Shown here piece after piece: positions 42,371 through 49,938 of a DNA stretch of 64,000 nucleotides. The stretch is from DATIUV01 sp049322755. GTDB lineage: Bacteria > Pseudomonadota > Gammaproteobacteria > Burkholderiales > UBA6910. How positions within the stretch are numbered: the stretch's first letter is position 1; each line of letters starts with the position of its first letter. Under the pieces are notes generated by a model. That model was not told where the DNA came from and did no database searches. It saw only the letters and a program-made list of their open reading frames with translations. The DNA lies in contig JBMOQX010000007.1 in the NCBI GenBank assembly GCA_049322755.1, positions 62,001-126,000 of the forward strand. The letters are read 5' to 3'. Position numbers and translations under genes: made by a program.

Positions 42371-43207
42371 TCAAGTGTACTTTTCCGAGGTAAACATGCG
42401 CGAGCGGGCCATCACCTTGAGCTGATTGTCCACCGCGCTCACCCCCGGCACCGAAGCGGTGATCTTCTCCGCAGCCACCCGTTCGCTCTGGTGGAGGACG
42501 ATTCCGGCCAAACGCACCGTGCCGTTGTCGGCCTCGATGGTGATGTTCACTTCATCCGTGTCGGGAGAGCTCTTGAGCGTCGCCCGCACCCGCCATTCCA
42601 GCGCGATATTGGCGAGCCGCTCCTTCGCCTCCGCGGTCTCCTGGAATTCGGGGCGCTGCAGCAGCTGCTTGATCTGCTCCACGCACGTTTCCACCGAAAG
42701 CCGCTCGGTGTTGAGCACCAAGTCGTAGATCAGCGGATCACCCCAGGTGACGCCGAAACGATTATGCATGTTCGCCACGTGCGCGGCGTCGCTGCGCCGC
42801 AGTTCCTCGCGCACGACCTCCTCGTCGTCGGTGTCGAGCCGCTCCATGAGAAACCTTACCCGGACGTCGAAGGGCGCGCACACGCGAACGCACGGGATGT
42901 GGGGCACCTGGCGCAGCAGATAGGTGGCACCCCAGCCGCGGATGACGACGTTGCCCTTGACGGCCAGTTCGAAGACCTCTTCGGCCGTGTAGACCGCAAG
43001 GCTCTTCTTGTCGGTGGACATGCCCTCGATGAAGCCCGCCTTGCCCTCCATGACGCGGCGGACCAGGCTTTTCTTGGTGCGCATCTTGTCCGCGACATGA
43101 TCGACGACTTCGTGCCGCACGAGGGCGAGGCCGAGCTGCTGGGCCAGGAGCGCCGCGACGTCCTTGCCTTTAGAGCCCATCTCCTGGTTCATCGCGATGA
43201 CTGGCAT
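42371..43207 (-). CDS. Cytidylate-kinase-like protein fused to a BON domain
   Basis: The 278-aa protein has an N-terminal cytidylate_kin2-like P-loop domain (about 1-190: MNQEMGSKGKDVAALLAQQLGL, VIRGWGATYLLRQVP, RVRFLMERL). A C-terminal BON domain follows (about 200-265: VNITIEADNGTVRLAGIVLHQSE, SVPGVSAVDNQLKV). The nucleotide loop is atypical (GSKGKD) compared with the canonical GPxGxGK[ST], so kinase activity is doubtful. It follows tctA by 69 bp and is probably the last gene of the transporter operon. BON domains usually act on envelopes or ligands; its role here is unknown. Confidence 0.8.
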   Translation of the reverse strand: MPVIAMNQEMGSKGKDVAALLAQQLGLALVRHEVVDHVADKMRTKKSLVRRVMEGKAGFIEGMSTDKKSLAVYTAEEVFELAVKGNVVIRGWGATYLLRQVPHIPCVRVCAPFDVRVRFLMERLDTDDEEVVREELRRSDAAHVANMHNRFGVTWGDPLIYDLVLNTERLSVETCVEQIKQLLQRPEFQETAEAKERLANIALEWRVRATLKSSPDTDEVNITIEADNGTVRLAGIVLHQSERVAAEKITASVPGVSAVDNQLKVMARSRMFTSEKYT

Positions 43208-43276
43208 TGATCTTCTCCGTGCTGGTTCGTGAAACGCGGCGCAGGCGCGGCAGCCCTGAAGAGCGCCTCCGGCGGG

Positions 43277-44809
43277 TCAGCCGGCCGACGCCGGTCCCGC
43301 TCCTCCGTCAAGTTTACCCGAACGAATCTTCCTGAGCGCCTTGGAGATCAACGGCCAGAACAGCATCACGACCGCCAGCGTGCTGATGCCGCCCACGAGC
43401 CAGTTGGACCAGAGGATGCCGAGACTGCCCTCCGACATCAGCATCGATTGCCGGAACGAATCCTCGGCCCGATCGCCCAGAACGATCGCCAGCACCAGCG
43501 GCGCCAGCGGATAGCCGAGCTTCTTGAAAACATAACCGATCACCCCGAATCCCAGCATGTACCAGATGTCGATCATGGCGTTGGCGACCGTATAGGCGCC
43601 GATGGCACAGATGACGATGATGACGGGAGCGATGACGGCGAACGGTATGCGCAGAATCGCGGCGAAAAGGGGCACGCAGGTCAGCACAACGATGAGGCCC
43701 GCTACGTTGCCAAGATACATGGCGGCGATCAGGCCCCAGACAAAATCAGGCTTCTCGGCGAAGAGCAGCGGACCGGGCTGCAGGCCCCAGATCAGCAGGC
43801 CGCCCAGCAGCACGGCCGCGGTCGGCGAGCCGGGAATACCGAGCGAGAGCATCGGCAGGAGGGCGCTGGTGCCTGCCGCATGCGCCGCCGTCTCCGGCGC
43901 CACGACACCCTCGATCTGCCCGGTGCCGAATTTCTCGCCGTCCCGTGACATCCGCTTCGCCACGCCGTAGCTCATGAACGAGGCCGGCGTCGCGCCGCCC
44001 GGCGTGATGCCGAGCCAGACGCCGATCAGGGATCCGCGGATCGCGGTGGCCCAATACCTGGGCAGCTTTTTCCAGGTCTCCAGCACGATCTTGAGGTTGA
44101 TCTTGCCGTGGGCCGCACCGCGAAACTCGAGGCCCTCCTCCATGGTGAGAAGAATCTCGCCGATGCCGAACAGGCCGATCACCGCCACCAGGAAGTCGAA
44201 GCCCTTGAGCAGCTCGGTGATGCCGAAGGTGAGGCGCAGTCCGCCGGTGACGGTGTCGATGCCGACGGAGGCCAGGGCAAAACCGATCATCATCGAGGTG
44301 ATGATCTTGAACGGCGACTCCTTGCCCATGCCGACAAAGGCGCAGAACGTGAGCAGGTAGACCGAGAAGAACTCGGGCGGTCCGAACTCCAGCGCGAAAT
44401 CCGCGACCAGCGGGGCGAGGAAGGTGATGATGATGACGGCGATGAAGGCGCCGAAGAACGACGACGTGAAGGCCGCCGTGAGGGCCTCACCCGCGCGTCC
44501 CTGCTGCGCCATCGGATAACCGTCGAAGGTCGTGGCCACCGACCAGGGCTCGCCGGGAATATTGAACAGCACCGAGGTGATCGCGCCGCCGAACAGCGCC
44601 CCCCAGTAAATGCAGGAGAGCATGATGATGGCCGACGTGGGATCCATCGAGAACGTCAGCGGCAGCAGGATGGCGATGCCGTTGGCGCCGCCGAGGCCCG
44701 GGAGCACGCCGATGATGACCCCCAGGACGATTCCAATCATCATCAGCACGAAGTTGTGCGGCGTCAAAACCACCGCAAAACCATTGAACAGCGCCGTCAG
44801 TTCTTCCAC
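43277..44809 (-). CDS. tctA: Tripartite tricarboxylate transporter, large membrane subunit TctA
   Basis: Large integral membrane protein of 510 aa with about 12 hydrophobic segments. It contains the conserved TctA N-terminal pattern (GVIIGVLPGLGGANGIAILLPLTF, in two parts; SAIIMLSCIYWGALFGGAITSVLFNIPGE) and the second Gly/Pro repeat (GITPGGATPASFMSYGVAKR). It forms the channel of a solute-binding-protein-dependent secondary transporter. The start is GTG at 44809. It is the third gene of tctCBA. The location in an oxalate/formate island suggests a di- or tricarboxylate, possibly oxalate. Confidence 0.95.
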   Translation of the reverse strand: MEELTALFNGFAVVLTPHNFVLMMIGIVLGVIIGVLPGLGGANGIAILLPLTFSMDPTSAIIMLSCIYWGALFGGAITSVLFNIPGEPWSVATTFDGYPMAQQGRAGEALTAAFTSSFFGAFIAVIIITFLAPLVADFALEFGPPEFFSVYLLTFCAFVGMGKESPFKIITSMMIGFALASVGIDTVTGGLRLTFGITELLKGFDFLVAVIGLFGIGEILLTMEEGLEFRGAAHGKINLKIVLETWKKLPRYWATAIRGSLIGVWLGITPGGATPASFMSYGVAKRMSRDGEKFGTGQIEGVVAPETAAHAAGTSALLPMLSLGIPGSPTAAVLLGGLLIWGLQPGPLLFAEKPDFVWGLIAAMYLGNVAGLIVVLTCVPLFAAILRIPFAVIAPVIIVICAIGAYTVANAMIDIWYMLGFGVIGYVFKKLGYPLAPLVLAIVLGDRAEDSFRQSMLMSEGSLGILWSNWLVGGISTLAVVMLFWPLISKALRKIRSGKLDGGAGPASAG

Positions 44810-44868
44810 CTAGGTTCCTCCCCTGGGAACTCCGAATTGCTCCGCCGCGCCGAAAGGACCGGCCGCGC

Positions 44869-45378
44869 TCAATAGCCGAACATCGCCTCCACCGGCCCTT
44901 TCGGGAGCGGAATGAGAAACTGGACCTCGAACGTCCAGAACAACACCGCCGGCACGCCGATGCTGATCAGGATCGTGGACAGAAGCCTGAACTTGCCGAG
45001 CCACAACATGAAACCGCCGATGAAGATGGCGGACGCGATGTAAATGCCGATGAATTGGACGCCCAGCACGTAGATCATGGAGGGAACCAGCACCTGGAGC
45101 ACCCGCTTGAACGAGTCCCAGTCGACGAACATCGAGCGGTCGCGCTTCTTGGACAACGTCGCCTGATACAGGGTGGCCGCGCTGCAGATGAAGATGAGCA
45201 CGCCGATGCGAAACGGGAAATAACCCGCCTGCGGCCCCACCAGGGGCTCCCAGGACGCGCCAATGCGATAGGTATCGAACATCACCAGGGCCCCGAGGGC
45301 CATCAGGACGGCCGCGGTGACCGCATCGACGGTGCTTACCGAGCAGCTCTTTGAGGACGATTGCTCACCGTGTTCCAT
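44869..45378 (-). CDS. tctB: Tripartite tricarboxylate transporter, small membrane subunit TctB
   Basis: Small membrane subunit of 169 aa with four hydrophobic segments: AVTAAVLMALGALVMFDTYR, FPFRIGVLIFICSAATLYQ, VLQVLVPSMIYVLGVQFIG-like and LSTILISIGVPAVLFWTFEV. ATG 45378 is preferred over an upstream non-ATG start. It lies 59 bp before tctA and 167 bp after tctC; the latter gap carries a large hairpin. Confidence 0.9.
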   Translation of the reverse strand: MEHGEQSSSKSCSVSTVDAVTAAVLMALGALVMFDTYRIGASWEPLVGPQAGYFPFRIGVLIFICSAATLYQATLSKKRDRSMFVDWDSFKRVLQVLVPSMIYVLGVQFIGIYIASAIFIGGFMLWLGKFRLLSTILISIGVPAVLFWTFEVQFLIPLPKGPVEAMFGY

Positions 45379-45459
45379 GCATGCCTCCGGAATTTCTGGC
45401 AACAGAGCCCTCAACGGACCCCGCTGGGCCGCCCGCGTACGACGAATACAGGTGGGGAG

Positions 45460-45508
45460 TTCCGGCGGCGGCGCTCTGGGGCGGCCCGCTCCAGGGCCGC
45501 CGCCGGAA
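45460..45508 (-). other. Large intercistronic hairpin between tctC and tctB
   Basis: A perfect 13-bp stem (TTCCGGCGGCGGC with GCCGCCGCCGGAA) encloses about 23 nt that can pair further (CTGG/CCAG). No U tract follows. It probably stabilises or partly terminates the message so that binding protein TctC is made in excess over the membrane subunits. Confidence 0.6.
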
Positions 45509-45545
45509 GTTCACATCGAGGCGGTGGTGCCGGTCGACCGCCCCG

Positions 45546-46568
45546 TCACTGCTTGAGGAAGCCGGCCTTGGTCATCAGGTCCTTGTGGCGCTGCTCGGCC
45601 GCGGCAACCCACTTGACGTACTCGTCGCCGGTCATGAAGGACTGGTTGAACGCGCCCTTGGCCATGAACTCCTTCCAGTCCTGGGTTTCGCGCACTTTCT
45701 TGAACAGGTCGATATAGAAATTGACCTGGTCCTGACTCACGCCGGCGGGCATGAAGATGCCGCGCAGCATCAGGTAATCGATGTCGAGACCCGACTCCTT
45801 GCAGGTGGGAATGTCGTTCCAGGACATGGTGTCCGTCATCTTTTCCTTGTACGGCATCCGCTGGGTGTCAAACACGCACAGCGCGCGCAGCTTGCCGCCG
45901 CGCCAGTGGCCCACCGCCTCGATCGGGTTGTTGACGGTCGAGTTCACGTGGTTACCCACGAGCTGCACCGCCACCGCGCCGCCGCCCTTGAACGGGATGT
46001 AGGTGAACTTCGCGCCGGTCGCCTGTTCCATGGCCACGGTGATGATCTGGTCTTCCTGCTTGGACCCGGTGCCGCCCATCTTGCACTTCCCGGGGCCTTC
46101 CTTCTTGCAGAACTCGACGTACTCCTTCGCGGTCTTGAACGGGGTTTCGGCGTTGACCCAGAGCACGAACTCGTCCAGCGCCAGCATCGCCACCGGGGTC
46201 AGGTCCTTCCAGTTGAAAGGCACGCCCGTGGCCATCGGGGTGGTGAACAGGTTGGAGAGCGTGATGATGATCTTGTGGGGATTGCCCTTGTCGCCCTTGA
46301 CGTCGAGGAAGCCCTCGGCGCCGGCGCCGCCGGACTTGTTGATCACCACGATCGGCTGATTCATCAGCTTGTTCTTGACCACGACGCCCTGGATGAAGCG
46401 GGCCATCTGGTCGGCGCCGCCGCCCGTTCCCGCGGGAACGATGAACTCGACCGCCTTGGTGGGTTCCCACGCCGAAGCGGTGAGGGGAGCCGCCGCAGCC
46501 ACGGCGAACGTTCCGGCCAAGGCAGCCAGCTTCAGCGCCTTGCGGAGCGGGTCTTGGGTATTTGTCAT
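45546..46568 (-). CDS. tctC: Tripartite tricarboxylate transporter substrate-binding protein TctC (Bug family)
   Basis: Periplasmic binding protein of 340 aa with a Sec signal peptide (LKLAALAGTFAVAAAAPLTASA) and Bug-family hallmarks: the N-terminal beta strand VEFIVPAGTGGGADQMARF, VVINKSGGAGAEGF, and KMGGTGSKQEDQIIT in the second domain. It delivers a carboxylate to TctAB. Its upstream gap contains a TTGAC-CGGC-GTCAA operator. Ligand unknown; the context favours oxalate or another C2/C4 carboxylate. Confidence 0.93.
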   Translation of the reverse strand: MTNTQDPLRKALKLAALAGTFAVAAAAPLTASAWEPTKAVEFIVPAGTGGGADQMARFIQGVVVKNKLMNQPIVVINKSGGAGAEGFLDVKGDKGNPHKIIITLSNLFTTPMATGVPFNWKDLTPVAMLALDEFVLWVNAETPFKTAKEYVEFCKKEGPGKCKMGGTGSKQEDQIITVAMEQATGAKFTYIPFKGGGAVAVQLVGNHVNSTVNNPIEAVGHWRGGKLRALCVFDTQRMPYKEKMTDTMSWNDIPTCKESGLDIDYLMLRGIFMPAGVSQDQVNFYIDLFKKVRETQDWKEFMAKGAFNQSFMTGDEYVKWVAAAEQRHKDLMTKAGFLKQ

Positions 46569-46683
46569 GCCGCTTTCCTCCTTCAGTGTTGTCGGCCGAG
46601 CTGCGAATCGCCTCGGCCAGGGTCCCGATTGTACCTAAACCACTACAGGACGCTGACGCGGGTTTTTTCTTGTTGTGCGCATC

Positions 46684-46689
46684 ATTATT
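46684..46689 (-). promoter_or_regulatory. Possible -10 element of tctCBA
   Basis: AATAAT on the minus strand (5/6 match). It would place the operator at 46730-46743 about 60 bp upstream of the start, close to class-I activator spacing. Confidence 0.35.
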
Positions 46690-46729
46690 AGTGTTTTCTT
46701 CACTGGTGCAACCGGGCTTTTCCGGAAAA

Positions 46730-46743
46730 TTGACCGGCGTCAA
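46730..46743. promoter_or_regulatory. Operator palindrome 2 (TTGAC-CGGC-GTCAA), upstream of tctC
   Basis: Perfect 5-bp arms lie in the 208-bp gap between uspA and tctC, 161 bp before the tctC ATG. It has the same half-sites as the oxc, fhs and sucC copies. Confidence 0.72.
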
Positions 46744-46776
46744 GCATTTCGGTTGCGCTGCATTGCACAAAGCCGG

Positions 46777-47205
46777 TCATTTCACCAACAGCACCGGGAC
46801 ATCGGAGAGGTGGATCACCTTGGCCGCCACCGACCCCAGCAGCATGCCCGTCACCCGGCCCATGCCGCGGGTACCCATGAAGATCTGATCGCATTGCTTG
46901 TCGCGGGCGTACTTGGCGATCGTCTCCGCCGGCTCTCCCACGCCGATGTGGTAGACATAGGGCACCTTCGCCTCGTCCAGCTTCCGGCGCGGCTCGGCCA
47001 GGGCCTTGAGGCCCTCGTCCCGGTAGTATTCCTCCAGCTGTTCGCGCTTGATGAACATCGTCACGTTGCCGGAGACGATGGGCGGCTGGACGTTCAGCAG
47101 GTGAACCTCGATCGGCTCGCGGTACCAGCCCGCCTTGCGCACGAGCACGTCGATGCACCGATTCGAGCTTTCCGATCCGTCGACCGGGACCAGCAGCTTC
47201 AGCAT
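46777..47205 (-). CDS. Universal stress protein (UspA family)
   Basis: Small cytosolic nucleotide-binding-fold protein of 142 aa: KLLVPVDGSESSNRCIDVLV at the start and the ATP-binding signature GTRGMGRVTGMLLGSVAAKVIHLSDVPVLLVK (in two parts; G-x2-G-x9-G-S). It lies 39 bp after the TerC-family gene and is probably co-transcribed with fhs-terC. Its exact role is unknown. Confidence 0.92.
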   Translation of the reverse strand: MLKLLVPVDGSESSNRCIDVLVRKAGWYREPIEVHLLNVQPPIVSGNVTMFIKREQLEEYYRDEGLKALAEPRRKLDEAKVPYVYHIGVGEPAETIAKYARDKQCDQIFMGTRGMGRVTGMLLGSVAAKVIHLSDVPVLLVK

Positions 47206-47244
47206 GTTTTCTCCCGGAGCGTGTTCTTGGGCGGCGCGGCGCGG

Positions 47245-47982
47245 TCAGCGGGAGCGCTGCCCGGCCGAGTGGCCGTTTCCGGCCAAATCGACCGCCGGCG
47301 CTTCCTTGGGCGGCGTCTTGCGCAGGGCCAGCGCCTTGCCGACCGCCAGCACCAGGAGCGCTCCGGCCACCGGCGCAACCCAGTGCAGGTACGCCGCGTT
47401 GGCCTCGACCCAGTCCTTGACCACCACGTCGCCCACCGCCATGCCCCCCGCGATCCAGCCCAGCAGCATGCCGCCGCCGGTGATCACGATCGGGAACCGG
47501 TCCATGAGCCTGAGCACGAGCTTGCTGCCGAACACGATGATGGGAACGCTCACCACCAGGCCGAACACCACCAGCCCGAGGCTGTCCTTCGCCGCCGCGG
47601 CGATGGCAATGACGTTGTCCAGGCTCATCACCGCGTCGGCGACGATGATGGTCTTGATGGCGCCGATCAGGTTGGAGCTTGCGTCGATCTCGTGGCCGCC
47701 CTCGCCCTCCGGCGCCAGCAGCTTGACGCCGATCCAGATCAGCAACAGGCCGCCGACGATCTTGAGGAAAGCGATCTTCAGGAGGTAGAGCGCGAAGAAA
47801 ATGAGCACGACGCGCAACGCGATGGCGCCGAAGACGCCCCAGAAGATGGCCTGGTTGCGCTGGTGGGCCGGCAGCTTGCGGGAGGCCAGCGCGATGACCA
47901 CGGCGTTGTCCCCGCCGAGCAGGATGTCGATGGCGATGATCTGCAGGACCGCGATCCAGTACTCCGGGCTTGCGAACTCCAT
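47245..47982 (-). CDS. TerC-family integral membrane protein (YjbE type)
   Basis: Membrane protein of 245 aa with about seven TM helices. The duplicated acidic motifs typical of TerC are present: LLGGDNAVVIALA in the first half and MSLDNVIAIAAAA in the second, in TM segments likely to bind a cation. TerC proteins export Mn2+ or help metalate secreted enzymes. Manganese supply for periplasmic SoxB is one possible link, but only speculation. It is 83 bp downstream of fhs, separated by a strong hairpin. Confidence 0.9.
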   Translation of the reverse strand: MEFASPEYWIAVLQIIAIDILLGGDNAVVIALASRKLPAHQRNQAIFWGVFGAIALRVVLIFFALYLLKIAFLKIVGGLLLIWIGVKLLAPEGEGGHEIDASSNLIGAIKTIIVADAVMSLDNVIAIAAAAKDSLGLVVFGLVVSVPIIVFGSKLVLRLMDRFPIVITGGGMLLGWIAGGMAVGDVVVKDWVEANAAYLHWVAPVAGALLVLAVGKALALRKTPPKEAPAVDLAGNGHSAGQRSR

Positions 47983-48026
47983 TGCTCCTCCCAGGTTGCG
48001 CTTCCGCCAGGAGTCTGGCCGGAGCG

Positions 48027-48049
48027 CCGGCGCCCGACGCGGGCGCCGG
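48027..48049 (-). terminator. Strong hairpin after fhs
   Basis: A 10-bp stem CCGGCGCCCG / CGGGCGCCGG with a 3-nt loop lies 17 bp after the fhs stop. No U run, so it may be an attenuator rather than a full terminator. Confidence 0.4.
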
Positions 48050-48065
48050 AGTCTCTACCGCGGCA

Positions 48066-49739
48066 TCAGAACAGACCCAGCACCTTGCCGTCGTCGGTGA
48101 GGTCGATCTTCTCGGCGGACGGCACCTTGGGCAGCCCGGGCATGGTCATGATGTCGCCGCAGACCATGACCACGAACTCCGCTCCCGCCGCCAGGCGCAC
48201 CTCGCGCACGTTGATCGTGTGGCCCGAAGGCGCGCCCTTGAGCTGCGGGTCGGTGGAAAAGCTGTACTGGGTCTTGGCCACGCACACCGGGTAGTGCCCG
48301 TAGCCGTCGTCCTGCAGCTTCCTGATCTGGTTGCGCACCTTGGAATCCGCCGTGACTTCCTTGGCGCCGTAGATGTTCTTGGCCACGGTCTCGATCTTCT
48401 CCCACAGCGTGGCCGAGTCCGGGTAGACGAACTTGAAGTTGGAAGGTGTCGTCTCGATCAGGTTCACCACCGTCTTGGCCAGATCCGCGGCCCCCTTCCC
48501 ACCCTCGGCCCAGTGCCGCGCCAGGATTACCGGCGCCTCGTGATGGGCCATACGTTTCTTCAAGAGATCCACTTCGGCCGGCGTGTCGTGGGTGAAGTGG
48601 TTAATGGACACCACGCACGGCAGCCCATAATGGTTGCGCACGTTGTTGACGTGGCGCTCCAGGTTGGCGATGCCTTTCTCCAGCGCCGGCAGGTTCTCGA
48701 CGTTGAGGCTCTTCAGGTCCACGCCGCCGTGGAACTTGAGCGCGCGGATGGTGGCGACGATCACCACCGCGTCCGGCCGCAGCCCGCTCTTGCGGCACTT
48801 GATGTCGATGAACTTCTCGGCCCCCAGGTCGGCGCCGAAGCCGGCCTCGGTGACGACGTAGTCCGCCAGCTTGAGTGCCGTCTGGGTGGCGATGACCGAG
48901 TTGCAGCCATGCGCGATGTTGGCGAACGGGCCGCCATGGATGAACGCCGGGTTGTTCTCGAGCGTCTGCACCAGATTGGGCTTCAACGCTTCCTTGAGCA
49001 GCACCGTCATGGCGCCATGGACGTTGAGGTCGCGGGCGTGGATCGGCTTCTGGTCGCGTGTGTAGCCGACGACGATGTTGCCGAGCCGGGTCTTGAGGTC
49101 CTTGAGGCTGGTGGCGAGGCAGAAGATCGCCATCACCTCGGAGGCGACCACGATGTCGAAACCGTCCTCGCGCGGGAAGCCGTTGCCGGGCCCCCCCAGC
49201 GAGACGGTGATGTCGCGCAGCGCGCGGTCGTTCATGTCCATCACCCGCCTCCAGGTGATGCGCCGCACGTCGATGCCCAGTTCGTTGCCGTGATGGATGT
49301 GGTTGTCGATGGCCGCCGCCAGCAGGTTGTTGGCCAGGGCGATGGCGTTGAAATCGCCGGTGAAGTGCAGGTTGATGTCCTCCATGGGCACCACCTGGGC
49401 GTAACCGCCCCCGGCAGCGCCGCCCTTCACCCCGAACACCGGTCCGAGCGAGGGCTCCCGCAGGCAGATCGCCGCCTTCTTGCCGATGTGGTTGAGGGCG
49501 TCGCCCAAACCCACGGTGGTCGTGGTCTTGCCCTCGCCGGCCGGCGTCGGCGAAATCGCCGTCACCAGGATGAGCTTGCCGTTCTTTTTCTTGGCCAGGC
49601 TGTCCACCCAATCCAGCGAGATCTTCGCCTTGGTGTGGCCGTAAGGCTCCAGCGCCTCGTCGGGAATGCCGAGCTTCTTGGCGATCTCCCCGATGCGCTT
49701 CATCGTGGCTGCCTGTGCGATTTCGATATCCGATGGCAT
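48066..49739 (-). CDS. fhs: Formate-tetrahydrofolate ligase
   Basis: Fhs makes 10-formyl-THF from formate, ATP and THF, feeding formate carbon into C1 metabolism. The full-length 557-aa protein has the P-loop region TPAGEGKTTTTVGLGDAL, LREPSLGPVFGVKGGAAGGGYAQV (two parts), the folate-side motif FTGDFNAI and KIPNA-type downstream motifs (VCVAKTQYSFSTDP). It has its own promoter: TATAGT at 49804-49809 and a TTGAC palindrome centred 41.5 bp upstream of the predicted start. It fits with oxalate-derived formate entering biosynthesis. Confidence 0.97.
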   Translation of the reverse strand: MPSDIEIAQAATMKRIGEIAKKLGIPDEALEPYGHTKAKISLDWVDSLAKKKNGKLILVTAISPTPAGEGKTTTTVGLGDALNHIGKKAAICLREPSLGPVFGVKGGAAGGGYAQVVPMEDINLHFTGDFNAIALANNLLAAAIDNHIHHGNELGIDVRRITWRRVMDMNDRALRDITVSLGGPGNGFPREDGFDIVVASEVMAIFCLATSLKDLKTRLGNIVVGYTRDQKPIHARDLNVHGAMTVLLKEALKPNLVQTLENNPAFIHGGPFANIAHGCNSVIATQTALKLADYVVTEAGFGADLGAEKFIDIKCRKSGLRPDAVVIVATIRALKFHGGVDLKSLNVENLPALEKGIANLERHVNNVRNHYGLPCVVSINHFTHDTPAEVDLLKKRMAHHEAPVILARHWAEGGKGAADLAKTVVNLIETTPSNFKFVYPDSATLWEKIETVAKNIYGAKEVTADSKVRNQIRKLQDDGYGHYPVCVAKTQYSFSTDPQLKGAPSGHTINVREVRLAAGAEFVVMVCGDIMTMPGLPKVPSAEKIDLTDDGKVLGLF

Positions 49740-49803
49740 CTTTCTTCTTCCCCTCTCCGAAATTTCTTCGATTGCCCGGCGTCGCCGCCGCAGTTTGAAA
49801 AAG

Positions 49804-49809
49804 ACTATA
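49804..49809 (-). promoter_or_regulatory. Predicted -10 element of fhs
   Basis: TATAGT on the minus strand, giving a start at about 49797, 58 bp before the ATG. The operator at 49832-49845 is centred at -41.5. Confidence 0.55.
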
Positions 49810-49830
49810 GAAACAGCGTTGCGAAAGAGC

Positions 49831-49846
49831 CTTGACCCGAGTCAAG
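49831..49846. promoter_or_regulatory. Operator palindrome 3 (CTTGAC-CCGA-GTCAAG), upstream of fhs
   Basis: 6-bp perfect arms around a 4-bp spacer, in the 199-bp gap between fdhA and fhs. It is the same family as the sites before oxc, tctC and sucC. Confidence 0.75.
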
Positions 49847-49891
49847 TTTCGCCATTACCCGGGCCCGCCGCGCCGGCGCAAGGAACGCGAA

Positions 49892-49914
49892 GGCCCGCGC
49901 GGTCGGCGCGGGCC
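49892..49914 (-). terminator. Hairpin after fdhA
   Basis: Stem GGCCCGCGC / GCGCGGGCC with a 5-nt loop, 25 bp past the fdhA stop and before the fhs promoter. No long U tract. Confidence 0.5.
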
Positions 49915-49938
49915 CCGGATGACGCCGCCGCGGCTCAG

